NCBI GenBank assembly: GCA_015056045.1
Contig: SVGZ01000010.1
Span: 1 to 64,000 of the forward strand
From: Clostridiales bacterium
Lineage (GTDB): Bacteria; Bacillota; Clostridia; Christensenellales; Christensenellaceae
Length of the DNA stretch: 64,000 nucleotides
Direction of reading: 5' to 3'
In this document: piece by piece, positions 18,619 through 28,718 of the stretch
Layout: every line of letters begins with the position of its first letter
Numbering within the stretch: position 1 is the first letter of the stretch
Translations under genes and position numbers: made by a program
The notes under the pieces: model-generated
Seen by the model: the letters and a program-made list of their open reading frames with translations, nothing else
Told to the model about the DNA's origin: nothing
Database searches by the model: none

Positions 18619-20091
18619 ATGAAAAAGTGCATCTTAGCTTTGGATCAGGGAACTTCGAGCTCCCGTGCGATCGTATATGACGAGGAATTCCATATTCTTT
18701 CGACTGCTCAAAAAGAATTTACTCAGATATATAAAAACAATGGTTGGGTCGAACATGACCCGAATGAAATCTGGGAAAGTCAGCTTTCTGTTGCGAAAGC
18801 TGCTATCAAAATGGCAGGAGAGATCGAAATTGTCGGGATCGGCATCACAAATCAGCGCGAAACAACGATCGTCTGGGATAAGAATACAGGCGAACCCGTT
18901 TATCATGCGATCGTCTGGATGTGCAGGCGTACTTCGGATTATTGCAGCGAACTGATCGAAAACGGCTATGCCGATATGATAAAAGAAAAAACAGGGCTCA
19001 TTATCGACCCTTATTTTTCCGCAACAAAGATCCATTGGATTCTGGAAAATGTTCCCGGTGCAAAAGAACGTGCCGAAAAAGGCGAGCTTTATTTCGGAAC
19101 GGTCGATAGCTGGCTGCTCTATAAGCTGACGGAAGGCAAAGTTCATGCAACGGATTACACAAATGCCGCCCGTACGATGCTTTTCAATATCTTTGACGGA
19201 AAATATGACGATGATTTGTTAAAACTCTTCGATGTTCCTGAAAGTATGCTGCCGAAAGTTTACCCGAGCAATGCTTATTTTGGCGAAACAACAATTTTTG
19301 GCGGAAATATCCCGATTTCCGGTATTGCCGGCGATCAGCATGCTTCCCTTTTCGGCAATCACTGCTTCCATAAAGGTATGGCGAAAAATACATACGGAAC
19401 GGGCTGTTTTACACTGATCCAGACGGGCACAGAACCAAAAGAATCCAAGAACGGTCTTTTGACGACGATCGCCTATAATTTAAGCGGAGAAACCTATTAT
19501 GCACTTGAAGGCAGCGTTTTCAATGCCGGCAGTACAGTGCAGTGGCTGCGCGATGAGCTGCAGATCATCGAATCCTCTGCACAAAGCGAAGAATTTGCAA
19601 AAAAAGTGCCGGATACAGGCGATGTTTACCTTGTTCCTGCGTTTTCCGGTCTTGGTGCGCCTTATTGGGATATGTATGCAAGGGGCATCATGATCGGCAT
19701 GACGAGAAGCACAAACAAATACCATATCACAAGAGCTGTTCTTGAATCGATCGCTTATCAGACGGCGGATGTCCTTTCTGCAATGGAACAGGATTGCGGT
19801 GAAAAGATCACAACACTTCGTGCAGACGGCGGTGCGAGCAGAAATGCTTTCCTGATGCAGTTCCAGTCTGATATTCTGGGATGCGAAGTTGTCCGTGCGG
19901 AAAACCCGGAATGTACTTCTCTTGGTGCTGCTTACCTTGCAGCCATGGGCTGCGGATTGATCAAAGAATTGCCTGCTGAGATGACAGGTGATGCCAACCG
20001 CTTTGTTCCGAAAATGGCGGAGGATGATAAAAATACAAGGCTTGCAAAATGGCACAAAGCTATTGAAAAATGCAAAGCATGGGCGGATTAA
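18619..20091 (+). CDS. glpK: Glycerol kinase; start at MKKCIL (ORF track has earlier in-frame ATGs)
   Basis: ALDQGTSSSRAIVYDEE, GWVEHDPNEIWESQL, GIAGDQHASLFGNHCF, AGSTVQWLRDEL; AAGAGGA RBS. Confidence 0.96.
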   Translation: MKKCILALDQGTSSSRAIVYDEEFHILSTAQKEFTQIYKNNGWVEHDPNEIWESQLSVAKAAIKMAGEIEIVGIGITNQRETTIVWDKNTGEPVYHAIVWMCRRTSDYCSELIENGYADMIKEKTGLIIDPYFSATKIHWILENVPGAKERAEKGELYFGTVDSWLLYKLTEGKVHATDYTNAARTMLFNIFDGKYDDDLLKLFDVPESMLPKVYPSNAYFGETTIFGGNIPISGIAGDQHASLFGNHCFHKGMAKNTYGTGCFTLIQTGTEPKESKNGLLTTIAYNLSGETYYALEGSVFNAGSTVQWLRDELQIIESSAQSEEFAKKVPDTGDVYLVPAFSGLGAPYWDMYARGIMIGMTRSTNKYHITRAVLESIAYQTADVLSAMEQDCGEKITTLRADGGASRNAFLMQFQSDILGCEVVRAENPECTSLGAAYLAAMGCGLIKELPAEMTGDANRFVPKMAEDDKNTRLAKWHKAIEKCKAWAD

Positions 20092-20099
20092 TAAAAGAA

Positions 20100-20134
20100 A
20101 CTCGGTATAGATAAGCTATACCGAGTATTTTTTT
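20100..20134 (+). terminator. Terminator of glpK
   Basis: ACTCGGTATAG-ATAAG-CTATACCGAGT perfect 11-bp stem, then ATTTTTTTC. Confidence 0.88.
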
Positions 20135-20135
20135 C

Positions 20136-21086
20136 TTATTTCAGAAATTCAAGATTTTCAAGGAATTCGATCGCCATCTGACTCCAGCGGACGGTGCTCC
20201 TGCAATACGGCGCAAAACGATGACCGCCATCTGCAAGACCGCATCCGTGAGGACCTTCGGGGAAGATATGGAGTTCAAAGGGAATACCGTATTCCGTCAG
20301 CCTTGCGCAGAAGTTGCAGGCATTTCTCGGGTCATCGCCAACGGTCTGCCATACAAAGAACGGCGGGCTGTCATGGCGGAGGTTGACATCTGCCGAATAT
20401 TTTGCTCTTTCCTGCTGCGCTTCAAAGGAGAATGTCCCTGCACCTGCAACCAAACCAACGCGCGAGAATGCAGCATAGTTATAGATGATCGCATCTGCCC
20501 TTGAAGAAACTCTTTCGATCGGGTCATCGGAATCGGCAATACCGTAATCAAAAGAGGTTGCCGCAAAGGAAGACTGCATTCCGCCTGCGGAACCGCCGAG
20601 TGCTGCGATCTTATCGGGTTTGATATTGAATTTTTCCGCATAATAACGGACATATTTTACCGCGCGAAGCATATCGTTTTTGGAATCTTCTATGGTATAG
20701 GGCTGCACACGATAATCGATGATAAAGGTCTGAAAACCGGCTTCATAGAAACGCCTTGCCATGGGTTCAGCTTCCCAGACAGATTTGAACATATAACCAC
20801 CGCCTGCGCTGATGATGATCGCACCTCTCGGCTGCGGGTCTTTATTTTGTTCGGGGTAAACATAAAGTGCGGGCTGTCTTTGCCCATAGGAAGGATCAAA
20901 ATTCGGTGCACCGTTTTCCCAAAGGTAGTTCGGCTCCATGGAATCCAGCATTTCTGCCCATTCTTTTGTGCGGACTTCTTTTGCCACTTCGATCCAGTTT
21001 CTTGTGCTGTCAAGCGCTTCTGCTTCAGCCTGGTCTGCGGATACATGCGGTTTTATGATCCAATCGAGAAAGCTTTTATCACTCAT
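20136..21086 (-). CDS. Alpha/beta hydrolase (esterase/lipase family)
   Basis: GAIIISAGGGYMFKS, AALGGSAGGMQSSFAA, PEGPHGCGLADGGHR. Confidence 0.88.
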   Translation of the reverse strand: MSDKSFLDWIIKPHVSADQAEAEALDSTRNWIEVAKEVRTKEWAEMLDSMEPNYLWENGAPNFDPSYGQRQPALYVYPEQNKDPQPRGAIIISAGGGYMFKSVWEAEPMARRFYEAGFQTFIIDYRVQPYTIEDSKNDMLRAVKYVRYYAEKFNIKPDKIAALGGSAGGMQSSFAATSFDYGIADSDDPIERVSSRADAIIYNYAAFSRVGLVAGAGTFSFEAQQERAKYSADVNLRHDSPPFFVWQTVGDDPRNACNFCARLTEYGIPFELHIFPEGPHGCGLADGGHRFAPYCRSTVRWSQMAIEFLENLEFLK

Positions 21087-21232
21087 AAAATGATCCTCCG
21101 TATAGGTTTTTGTGAAGATATAAAAATTATAACATGGAACTGAACGAAAATAAATAGTTTTGAACGATTCAAATCGTCATTTTTCGTTGATTTTGCAAAT
21201 ATATACTGAGTAAAGAAAGTTTTTGGCTGCTT

Positions 21233-21979
21233 ATGTATTACGAATTTGTACTGTTTGATAATTTTATCATGGATGTGCTGCTGCTAAGCTTTGCAGCAAG
21301 ATTGACAGAAACAAAACTTCTTTTTTACAGAAAAATTTTGGCAGCGCTGCTTGGCGCTGTTTATGCATTGTCGGTGTTGTTTTGCCCATTTCTGCAAAAT
21401 TTTTTCTGCAAAACAACGGCTTCGTTATTGATCTGCATGACGGCTTGCTTCGAAAAAAAGAATAAAGGTTTCTATCATTTTATTTTAGCTTTTTATTTTG
21501 TGAGTTTGCTTTTCGCCGGTATTGCGCTTTATTTGGCAGAAAAACATATACGCTATCACTATCTGATCATGGCAGCTGCGGTTTTATATGCTTTTCTTTG
21601 CTATGCGGATAAAAAGAAGCTGAATCAGGATAAATATTATCTTTTAAAGATCGAATATGAGGGCAAAGTGATCGAAGCTTTCGGTTTTATCGATACGGGA
21701 AATAAACTCTGCGATGCAAAAGGAAAAGCTGTGATTTTGCTTGAACGGAGCCTTTTTCAAGGAGAAATCGATAGATTGCCGCTTGTATTTCATTGCGAAA
21801 CAGTTTCGGGAAAGTCGCTTCTTCGCGGTTTTAAGCCGGAAAAGCTTCTTTTGCAAAAAGATGATGGAAATTGGATCAGTCTATCCAATGCGGTTGTGTT
21901 GGCAGATATTGGAAAAGCTGCATATTCGGCAATTTTGCCGGCGCAGATCAATGCATTCGGGATCATTTTTAAGGGGTAA
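21233..21979 (+). CDS. spoIIGA: Sigma-E processing peptidase SpoIIGA
   Basis: [18 protein letters not shown]-terminus, several TMs, [11 protein letters not shown] aspartyl protease-like motif, directly upstream of sigE. Confidence 0.9.
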   Translation: MYYEFVLFDNFIMDVLLLSFAARLTETKLLFYRKILAALLGAVYALSVLFCPFLQNFFCKTTASLLICMTACFEKKNKGFYHFILAFYFVSLLFAGIALYLAEKHIRYHYLIMAAAVLYAFLCYADKKKLNQDKYYLLKIEYEGKVIEAFGFIDTGNKLCDAKGKAVILLERSLFQGEIDRLPLVFHCETVSGKSLLRGFKPEKLLLQKDDGNWISLSNAVVLADIGKAAYSAILPAQINAFGIIFKG

Positions 21980-21984
21980 GATAT

Positions 21985-22692
21985 ATGTTGAAAAGGATCT
22001 ATGAAAAACTACTCTGCTTTGTCGGCGCGCTGTTTCAGCCTAAAACGGTACATTACATCAACGGAAGCGAAGCTTTGCCTCCGCCGTTGAAAAAAGAAGA
22101 GGAAGAAACACTGATGAACAAGCTTATCACGGGTGATGAAAGCGTCAGGCAGACCCTGATCGTCCGCAATATCAGGCTCGTAGTCTATATTGCGAGGAAA
22201 TTTGAAAATACGAATACGGGGCTTGAGGATATGATCTCGATCGGAACTATCGGGCTTATCAAAGCGGTCAACACTTTTGACCCGACAAAAAATATCAAGC
22301 TTGCGACCTATGCAAGCCGCTGCATTGAAAACGAGATCCTCATGTATATGCGGAAAACCTCGCATTCAAGGCAGGAAATTTCACTGGATGAGCCTTTGAA
22401 TACGGATCTTGACGGCAACGAACTCTTGCTTTCGGATATTTTAGGAACGGAAAGTGACCTGATCTATAAAGAGATTGAGGAAGATGTTGAGCGCAGCTTA
22501 TTATCCGAAGCCGTTTTGAAGCTTCCGCAGCGTGAAAAAGAAATTATCTGTATGCGTTTCGGACTGCTTGGCAACAGGGAATTTACACAGAAACAGGTTG
22601 CAGATAATCTTGGCATTTCGCAAAGCTATATCAGCAGGCTTGAAAAAAGGAACAGCGAAAAATTAAAAAATGATATTGAAAAGAAGGTATGA
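21985..22692 (+). CDS. sigE: RNA polymerase sporulation sigma factor SigE
   Basis: [64 protein letters not shown]; pro-sequence N-terminus. Confidence 0.96.
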   Translation: MLKRIYEKLLCFVGALFQPKTVHYINGSEALPPPLKKEEEETLMNKLITGDESVRQTLIVRNIRLVVYIARKFENTNTGLEDMISIGTIGLIKAVNTFDPTKNIKLATYASRCIENEILMYMRKTSHSRQEISLDEPLNTDLDGNELLLSDILGTESDLIYKEIEEDVERSLLSEAVLKLPQREKEIICMRFGLLGNREFTQKQVADNLGISQSYISRLEKRNSEKLKNDIEKKV

Positions 22693-22695
22693 AAA

Positions 22696-22728
22696 AAGGC
22701 TTCGCTTTGGCGAAGCCTTCGTTTTTTT
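22696..22728 (+). terminator. Terminator of spoIIGA-sigE
   Basis: AAGGCTTCGC-TTTG-GCGAAGCCTT then T-rich tract. Confidence 0.88.
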
Positions 22729-22729
22729 G

Positions 22730-24160
22730 TTATGCAGAAATGGAACCGTCTTCTTCTTCGTGGATGAGTCTGCTTCTCTCCCACTTTCTCGAACACCAAC
22801 GGGAAAGATAAGCCATACCGCGGAACCATTCATCAAGACCGTATGCGATCCAGCAGCCGATAAGACCAAGACCGCAGACTGTACCAAGCAGCCAGCAGGA
22901 AACTATCGTAACTGCGAAGCAGGAGATCATCGCCATGACCATCTGATACATGGAGTCGCCCGAACCACGGATAGCGTCTTCAAGGGAAAGGTTGAAGCTC
23001 TTGCCGATGCCTACCCAGATATCGATAAAGAGGACCGTGCGAGCAAGTTTTAATACTTCCGGATCATCCGTAAACATACCAATAACAACGCCGCCTAAAA
23101 GCGCAAGGATCGTATTGACACTGAAGTTGCCCAAAAGACCGAGTTTATGGTTCTGCATAACGGTACGATATGCTTTGTCGAATTCGCCTGCACCGACGAG
23201 TCTGCTGGACATGATCGAAGCAGCCTGACCGATACCGATGCCGATCGCCTGTGTATAGCCGAGTACGGAATCAACATAGGTCTTTGCGTTGAGCGCAATA
23301 TCGCCATAGGAAGCAACCATCGAGGAGCAGATCGCCTGAGAGAGACACCAGGAAACGGATGTCATACCGCTCGGGATACCGACTCTCATGATATCTTTGA
23401 TAATGCCGAGGTTGATCGGGAAGATCTTGCTGATACCAAGGTTGATCTTTGCTTTTATGACCATGAAGATGCTCAAAAGCAATGCAAACGCAATACTGAT
23501 GACCTTTGCATAAGCTACACCTTCAATACCGGAAAGTGGAAGTTCGACAACACGGAATACAACGAGATAGCTTAAAATTGCATTGAGAATGTTCATGGAG
23601 AACGCGGAATACAGATTGAATTTTGTAATACCGTGGCTTCTGCAGATATAGGAAAGCAGCGTAACACCGCCTTGCAAAGCGCTGAACATGGAAACAATGC
23701 GGAAATATGCTGTTGCTTCTTCGAGGACTGTTCCCGTAAGGTTCATCATCGTCATAAAAACAGGCGCAAGAGATGACAAAACGGCGCCGGCAATAATACC
23801 TAATAAAACGACCAAAGCAATAGCATGGCCTGCAGCACTTGCTGCTCTTTCTTTTCTGCCTGCACCAAGGTTTTGGCTGACGACGACGAATGTACCCAAA
23901 CTGATCGAAGAATAAATGATATCAACGATGTTTGTGACCTGTGTTGCTGTACCAATCGCAGATGCTGCTGTATCAGAGAAATTGCTTAAAATAAGCGTAT
24001 TGACTGTTGAGAGCATGTTGCGAAGGAGGTTTTCGATCATGATCGGGATCGCAAGCCCGCGCAGAGTGATCGTTCCTGTACCTGCATCGAGCGAAGAAAG
24101 CGATTTGTCGTAAGAGAAAAGTTTCTTAAACATAGAATTTCCTTTGCTGTGTGATTGCAA
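22730..24160 (-). CDS. MATE family efflux transporter
   Basis: 12-TM pattern; GLAIPIMIENLLRNMLSTVNTLILSNFSDTAASAIGTATQVTN. Confidence 0.92.
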   Translation of the reverse strand: MQSHSKGNSMFKKLFSYDKSLSSLDAGTGTITLRGLAIPIMIENLLRNMLSTVNTLILSNFSDTAASAIGTATQVTNIVDIIYSSISLGTFVVVSQNLGAGRKERAASAAGHAIALVVLLGIIAGAVLSSLAPVFMTMMNLTGTVLEEATAYFRIVSMFSALQGGVTLLSYICRSHGITKFNLYSAFSMNILNAILSYLVVFRVVELPLSGIEGVAYAKVISIAFALLLSIFMVIKAKINLGISKIFPINLGIIKDIMRVGIPSGMTSVSWCLSQAICSSMVASYGDIALNAKTYVDSVLGYTQAIGIGIGQAASIMSSRLVGAGEFDKAYRTVMQNHKLGLLGNFSVNTILALLGGVVIGMFTDDPEVLKLARTVLFIDIWVGIGKSFNLSLEDAIRGSGDSMYQMVMAMISCFAVTIVSCWLLGTVCGLGLIGCWIAYGLDEWFRGMAYLSRWCSRKWERSRLIHEEEDGSISA

Positions 24161-24229
24161 ACCACATAAAAGGCTGCAATGAAGAGTATATCATATATAA
24201 AATAATTGCGCTATTATTTTATGAATTTT

Positions 24230-24940
24230 TTACAACTTTTTGACCGATTGTTTGATCAAGTCCTTAATGACTTCACCTGCAAGGATAAAGCCAGCGACCG
24301 GCGGAACAAAGGAAATGCTCGCCGGTGTGCCTCTTCTTGTATCGTCGGATAAATCTATCGCCGGTTTTAAGGGTTCTTCTTTGGAGTAAACGACTTTGAG
24401 CTTTGTAATATCACGTTTTTTTAATTCCCTGCGCATGACTTTTGCCAAGGGACAAACAGAAGTTTTATAGATATCGCTGACCTCGAATTGCGTTGGGTCA
24501 AGCTTATTTCCCGTTCCCATACTGGCAATAATGGGAATATTCAGTTTATGGCAAGTTTCGATAAGCAAAAGCTTTGAGCTGACTGTGTCGATCGCATCAA
24601 TGACATAATCAATGCCTGCAAAAGAAAAATCGCTTTCGTTGTTATAGAAGATCGCGTGCGTATGTACGATCGCATCGGGATTGATATCCATAATGCGTTC
24701 TTTCATGACTTCGACTTTGCTTTTGTCAAATGTGGAATGCAGTGCGATAAGCTGCCTGTTGACATTGGTTTTATCGACAAGGTCTTTATCAACGATCGTG
24801 ATCTCGCCAATACCGCTGCGTGCGATCGCTTCCGCTGCAAAAGAGCCGACTCCGCCGATGCCGAAAATTGCCACATGCGCTCGTCTTAATTTTTCAACTG
24901 CCTCTTTTCCGATGAGGGCTTCTTCTCTGATAAGATCCAT
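24230..24940 (-). CDS. tcdA: tRNA threonylcarbamoyladenosine dehydratase (ThiF/TcdA family)
   Basis: HVAIFGIGGVGSFAAEAIARSGIGEITIVDKDLVDKTNVNRQLIA, VSFVPPVAGFILAGEVI-type C-terminus. Confidence 0.93.
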   Translation of the reverse strand: MDLIREEALIGKEAVEKLRRAHVAIFGIGGVGSFAAEAIARSGIGEITIVDKDLVDKTNVNRQLIALHSTFDKSKVEVMKERIMDINPDAIVHTHAIFYNNESDFSFAGIDYVIDAIDTVSSKLLLIETCHKLNIPIIASMGTGNKLDPTQFEVSDIYKTSVCPLAKVMRRELKKRDITKLKVVYSKEEPLKPAIDLSDDTRRGTPASISFVPPVAGFILAGEVIKDLIKQSVKKL

Positions 24941-25687
24941 TTACACCTCTGTGTGAAAAAAGTTCTTAAAGTTTTCGATATTCTGACGGAGAACTTCCCC
25001 GGTTTCTGTTTGTTTGATCTCTGCGATTTTTTCCGCCACGGAAAGGATATTGAGCGGTGTATTTCTTTCGCCTTTTTTCGGCGGCATAAATGGTGCATCG
25101 CTTTCAAGCAGCATCTTTTCAAGCGGGATTTCTTTGACGGTATTTAAAATTCGCTTTGCATTCGGAAATAAAAGCCCTGTGCCGATGCCGATCATTAAAC
25201 CCGCATTGGCTGCTCTTTCCGCAAGCTCAGGACCTGAAGTAAAACCGTGATAAACCGCTTTGACCAGAGGAAACTTCTTTAAGACAGAAAATAATTCTTC
25301 GTTCATTTTCCGACAATGCAGGATGACAGGCTTGTTATACTTTTCGACGATCTCCATTTGCGCAGTAAAAACAGAAAGCTGCTTTTCTCTTTCCGGGAAA
25401 TAACCGTCAAGACCGATTTCACCAAGAGCGATGCACTTCTCATCCTGAAGCAGATTTTCCATTTCGGCTTGCACGGAAAAATCTAACTCAGCTGTATATT
25501 CCGGGTGTATTCCGACCGCAAAATAAGCATTTTCAAATTCCTGTGCTAACTTTTTTGCGCTTAAAAAATCGCTTTTTGATGCTGTGCAGATGACGGCAGC
25601 TTTAACAGAGGACAGGATATCTGCCCTGTCCTCCGAAAAACTATTGTCGTGCAGATGCACATGCGAATCGATGATCAGCCTCTGCAT
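24941..25687 (-). CDS. TatD family hydrolase
   Basis: IDSHVHLHD, ALGEIGLDGYFPEREKQ, PVILHCRK, LLESDAPFMPP. Confidence 0.92.
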   Translation of the reverse strand: MQRLIIDSHVHLHDNSFSEDRADILSSVKAAVICTASKSDFLSAKKLAQEFENAYFAVGIHPEYTAELDFSVQAEMENLLQDEKCIALGEIGLDGYFPEREKQLSVFTAQMEIVEKYNKPVILHCRKMNEELFSVLKKFPLVKAVYHGFTSGPELAERAANAGLMIGIGTGLLFPNAKRILNTVKEIPLEKMLLESDAPFMPPKKGERNTPLNILSVAEKIAEIKQTETGEVLRQNIENFKNFFHTEV

Positions 25688-25688
25688 A

Positions 25689-26705
25689 TCAGAATTTGAT
25701 GATGCTGACAGGTCTGTGCAGATCGAGTTTCTGTTCGCACTGTGTTAAGGTTCCGTGGTTTGGATCGCGTTTTAATACAGTAAGACCGCCAAAATCCTGA
25801 TTTGCGCAGACGATCCATTCGCCGAAGATCTCAAAATCTCTCGGGCAAACACCGCCGCTGACATTTTCTGTGCAGATCTTTGTCAGGTGGCCTGTTTCAT
25901 CGTCGACTGCAAATGCGGTTACACTGTCATGGCCTCTGTTGGAAGCATAGAGGAATTTTCCGCAATCGGAGAATCTCAAAGCTGCTGCATTGTTTGCACC
26001 GCTGAAACCATGCGGAAGCGAAGAAATGATCTGTTCGACAATTTTTGTTTTGATATTGACGACAAGAATATCGGCTGTGATCTCGCAAATGACATAAATC
26101 AGATCGCTGAATTTATCGAGCGAAAGAATATGACGCGGACCAACGCCTGCAGGTGCAGCGATAACAGCGGTTTCTGTCAGGCCGTTTTCGCCAACGCTGT
26201 ATTCCGTGATCGTGTCGCAGCCGAGGTCTGCCATATAAATCATGCCGTTTTTCGCATAGGCGCAATGCATATATGCCTGTGTCTGTCTTTCGGGGTTGAT
26301 GCTGGAACCTTCGTGCTGAATATGCTGCAGGAGTTCCTTGATCTCACCTTTTTCGCCGATGCGGTAAACAGAAGCACTCCCGCCCATATAGTTGGAAACG
26401 ATGAGAAGATCCTGGTAGCGCATGAGATGACAGGGGCAATTCCCCGAAGTAGGCATCTTATTGATATATTTCAGCTCATTTCCGGCGATCTCATAGGCAA
26501 ATACTTCGCCTGCTTCTCTGTCTTCAGAAACTGCATAGAGGTATTTCTTATCTTCGGATATGCAGGTATAGGAAGGATTGAGGATTTCGCTTGTACCGCC
26601 GATCAGCTTAAGCTCACCGGTTTCCAGATCGATTTCGCAAAAATGGATGCCGTTCATAGTTGTCTCTGCATAGCTGCCAACATAAAAAGTGTTTTTCATG
26701 GTCAT
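25689..26705 (-). CDS. Lactonase (6-phosphogluconolactonase-like beta-propeller) family protein
   Basis: YVGSYAETTMNGIHFCEIDLETGEL, GVGPRHILSLDK, YASNRGHDSVTAF. Confidence 0.9.
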   Translation of the reverse strand: MTMKNTFYVGSYAETTMNGIHFCEIDLETGELKLIGGTSEILNPSYTCISEDKKYLYAVSEDREAGEVFAYEIAGNELKYINKMPTSGNCPCHLMRYQDLLIVSNYMGGSASVYRIGEKGEIKELLQHIQHEGSSINPERQTQAYMHCAYAKNGMIYMADLGCDTITEYSVGENGLTETAVIAAPAGVGPRHILSLDKFSDLIYVICEITADILVVNIKTKIVEQIISSLPHGFSGANNAAALRFSDCGKFLYASNRGHDSVTAFAVDDETGHLTKICTENVSGGVCPRDFEIFGEWIVCANQDFGGLTVLKRDPNHGTLTQCEQKLDLHRPVSIIKF

Positions 26706-26750
26706 TCTCCGGGCTTCCGCTTTTGCGAAAGCTTCCTTTCATTGAATTGA

Positions 26751-28700
26751 TTATTTTAATGCGTTTCTGCAATATAAGAGCCATTTTGACCAATCGAGCG
26801 GGTCAACGCCTCTTCTCGGCATGGTTTTCCCGAGTTCGAGCGGACATTCGCGATATTCGAGGAATTCACGGCTGATAAGCCCTTTTCCCGAAGTCAGTGA
26901 ACGGAATACACTCGGATAATCGAGAGATGTTGCCGCAGGGATCGCTGCTTCAAGCATAAAGTTTCCGCCGCTTAAAACCGGCGAATCAAATTCACCGCGC
27001 ATATCGATGATCTGCCCTAAAACTTTGCCCAAAAGGCTTTCATCTGCGGAAAGCGTGACCTTCATGATCGGTTCAAGCAAGGTCGAACCGCCTGCCTGCA
27101 GGGCACGAAGGAATGCAACAGGTGTTGCCACAAAGAAATCGAGCGGATGTGTATGGATAAAATGATGGCTTCCGCCGACAAGCGTAATTTTTGCATCGGT
27201 GACTTCCCAGCCAAGGATACCCTGCGAAAGCGTCTGGTGGACACTGATATCGATATGATTCTGATATCTGTACGGGATGATATTATCCTTGATGACAGAT
27301 TCGTAAATGATGCCGCTGCCTCTTGGAAGCGGTTCAACAAGAAGTTCAACACAAGCCCAGCAAGGCTTCGGCATGGTATATTCTTCGATGCCGATAGCAG
27401 CGCGTTTTGGTGTTTCTTTATAGATAACGGTCGGTTCGGAGAAGCTGACTTCAAGCCCGTAACGATCGCGGATCAGTTCGGATAAGATCTCGAGCTGTAC
27501 TGTTCCCGTGATGCTGACATAGATCTCGCGTGTTTCCTGACTGAATTTGAAATCAAGCAAAGGGTCTTCATCCGCAAGTTCAGATACAGCGTGCATGAGC
27601 TTCGGCTGTTCTTCTTCTTTATTGGCAAAAACTTTGGATAAAAGCAGCGGTACAGCGATCGAACAGTTTCTGCCTTCGGGAACGGAGCCGATAGTATCTC
27701 CGTTTTTTATGCCGGAAAGTCCATAAACCGTGCCGATCTGTCCGGCTTCCAAAGTACCGATGTCGCTGAATTTTCTGCCGGAATATCTGCGGATCTGCGA
27801 GACTTTTTCTTCCGTTTCGCCGATCATAATGGGGCTTCTGCTTGAAATACTGCCGCCGAAAAGACGGATATAGGCAGCTTTTCCCATGGTTTCATCCCGC
27901 TCGACTTTGAAAACAATGCCGGATAATTCTTCTTTTCTTAATTTCGAAGAATCGGGTAAGAATCGGCAGATCGCATCAAGCAGGCTTTCGATACCTGTTC
28001 CGTTTTTTGCGGAAGTATATAAAACAGGATACAAATCACCTTTTCTTGCGCTGTTTTCAAGGCTCTTCATCAGCTCTTCTTTTGTTGCAGCTTCATCGGA
28101 AAGGAACTTTTCTTCCAATATTTCGTCAAACTGCGCCAAAACGGGAAGGGAATTTTCTTCATTTTTCTTGAGATACGCTGCAAAATCTTTACTGACAGAT
28201 GCACTGTCGCTTCCTTCGCCTGTGATTTCCTGAACAGCAACGAAGTTTTCGCCGAAAGTTTCCGTAAGCTGTGTAAATACAGACGCTGTATCGCTGCCTA
28301 CTCTGTCGATCTTGTTTAAGACAATAATAGTCGGAATCGAAAGATGGCGAAGCGCTTTCCAGATCATGCGTGTATAGGTCTGTATGCCATCAACAGCAGA
28401 GACAACAAGAACTGCACCATCGAGAACGGACAAAGAACGCTCGACTTCACTTGCAAAATCGATATGACCGGGCGTATCGACGATACAAATTTCATTATCC
28501 CGATAATCTGCAAAAGCGCATGCCGTTCTGACGGAAATGCCCCTTCTGCGTTCAACGCTCATATAGTCGGTAACGGTTGTTCCGCTGTCAACGCTGCCTG
28601 CATTGCGAAGGACACCGCATTTATTCAATATTTGTTCGGTTATAGAGGTTTTCCCTGCGTCAACGTGTGCGAGAATACCAATGTTGAATGTTTTCTTCAA
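26751..28700 (-). CDS. TetM/TetO-like ribosomal protection GTPase (EF-G related); TTG start
   Basis: NIGILAHVDAGKTSITEQIL, ERRRGISVRTA, DTPGHIDFASEVERSLSVLDGAVLVVSAVDG, NKIDR; SPLPRGSG-like and C-terminal PRRGVDPLDWSKWLL; start codon is TTG with GAGGG RBS. Confidence 0.9.
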   Translation of the reverse strand: MKKTFNIGILAHVDAGKTSITEQILNKCGVLRNAGSVDSGTTVTDYMSVERRRGISVRTACAFADYRDNEICIVDTPGHIDFASEVERSLSVLDGAVLVVSAVDGIQTYTRMIWKALRHLSIPTIIVLNKIDRVGSDTASVFTQLTETFGENFVAVQEITGEGSDSASVSKDFAAYLKKNEENSLPVLAQFDEILEEKFLSDEAATKEELMKSLENSARKGDLYPVLYTSAKNGTGIESLLDAICRFLPDSSKLRKEELSGIVFKVERDETMGKAAYIRLFGGSISSRSPIMIGETEEKVSQIRRYSGRKFSDIGTLEAGQIGTVYGLSGIKNGDTIGSVPEGRNCSIAVPLLLSKVFANKEEEQPKLMHAVSELADEDPLLDFKFSQETREIYVSITGTVQLEILSELIRDRYGLEVSFSEPTVIYKETPKRAAIGIEEYTMPKPCWACVELLVEPLPRGSGIIYESVIKDNIIPYRYQNHIDISVHQTLSQGILGWEVTDAKITLVGGSHHFIHTHPLDFFVATPVAFLRALQAGGSTLLEPIMKVTLSADESLLGKVLGQIIDMRGEFDSPVLSGGNFMLEAAIPAATSLDYPSVFRSLTSGKGLISREFLEYRECPLELGKTMPRRGVDPLDWSKWLLYCRNALK

Positions 28701-28718
28701 GTTTCCCTCTTAATATCA

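Noticed and set aside
26751-28700. Acquired tetracycline resistance gene on a transposon
   Set aside because: No transposon genes and a surrounding core operon; sequence by eye clearly diverged from TetM. Kept as an intrinsic homologue instead.
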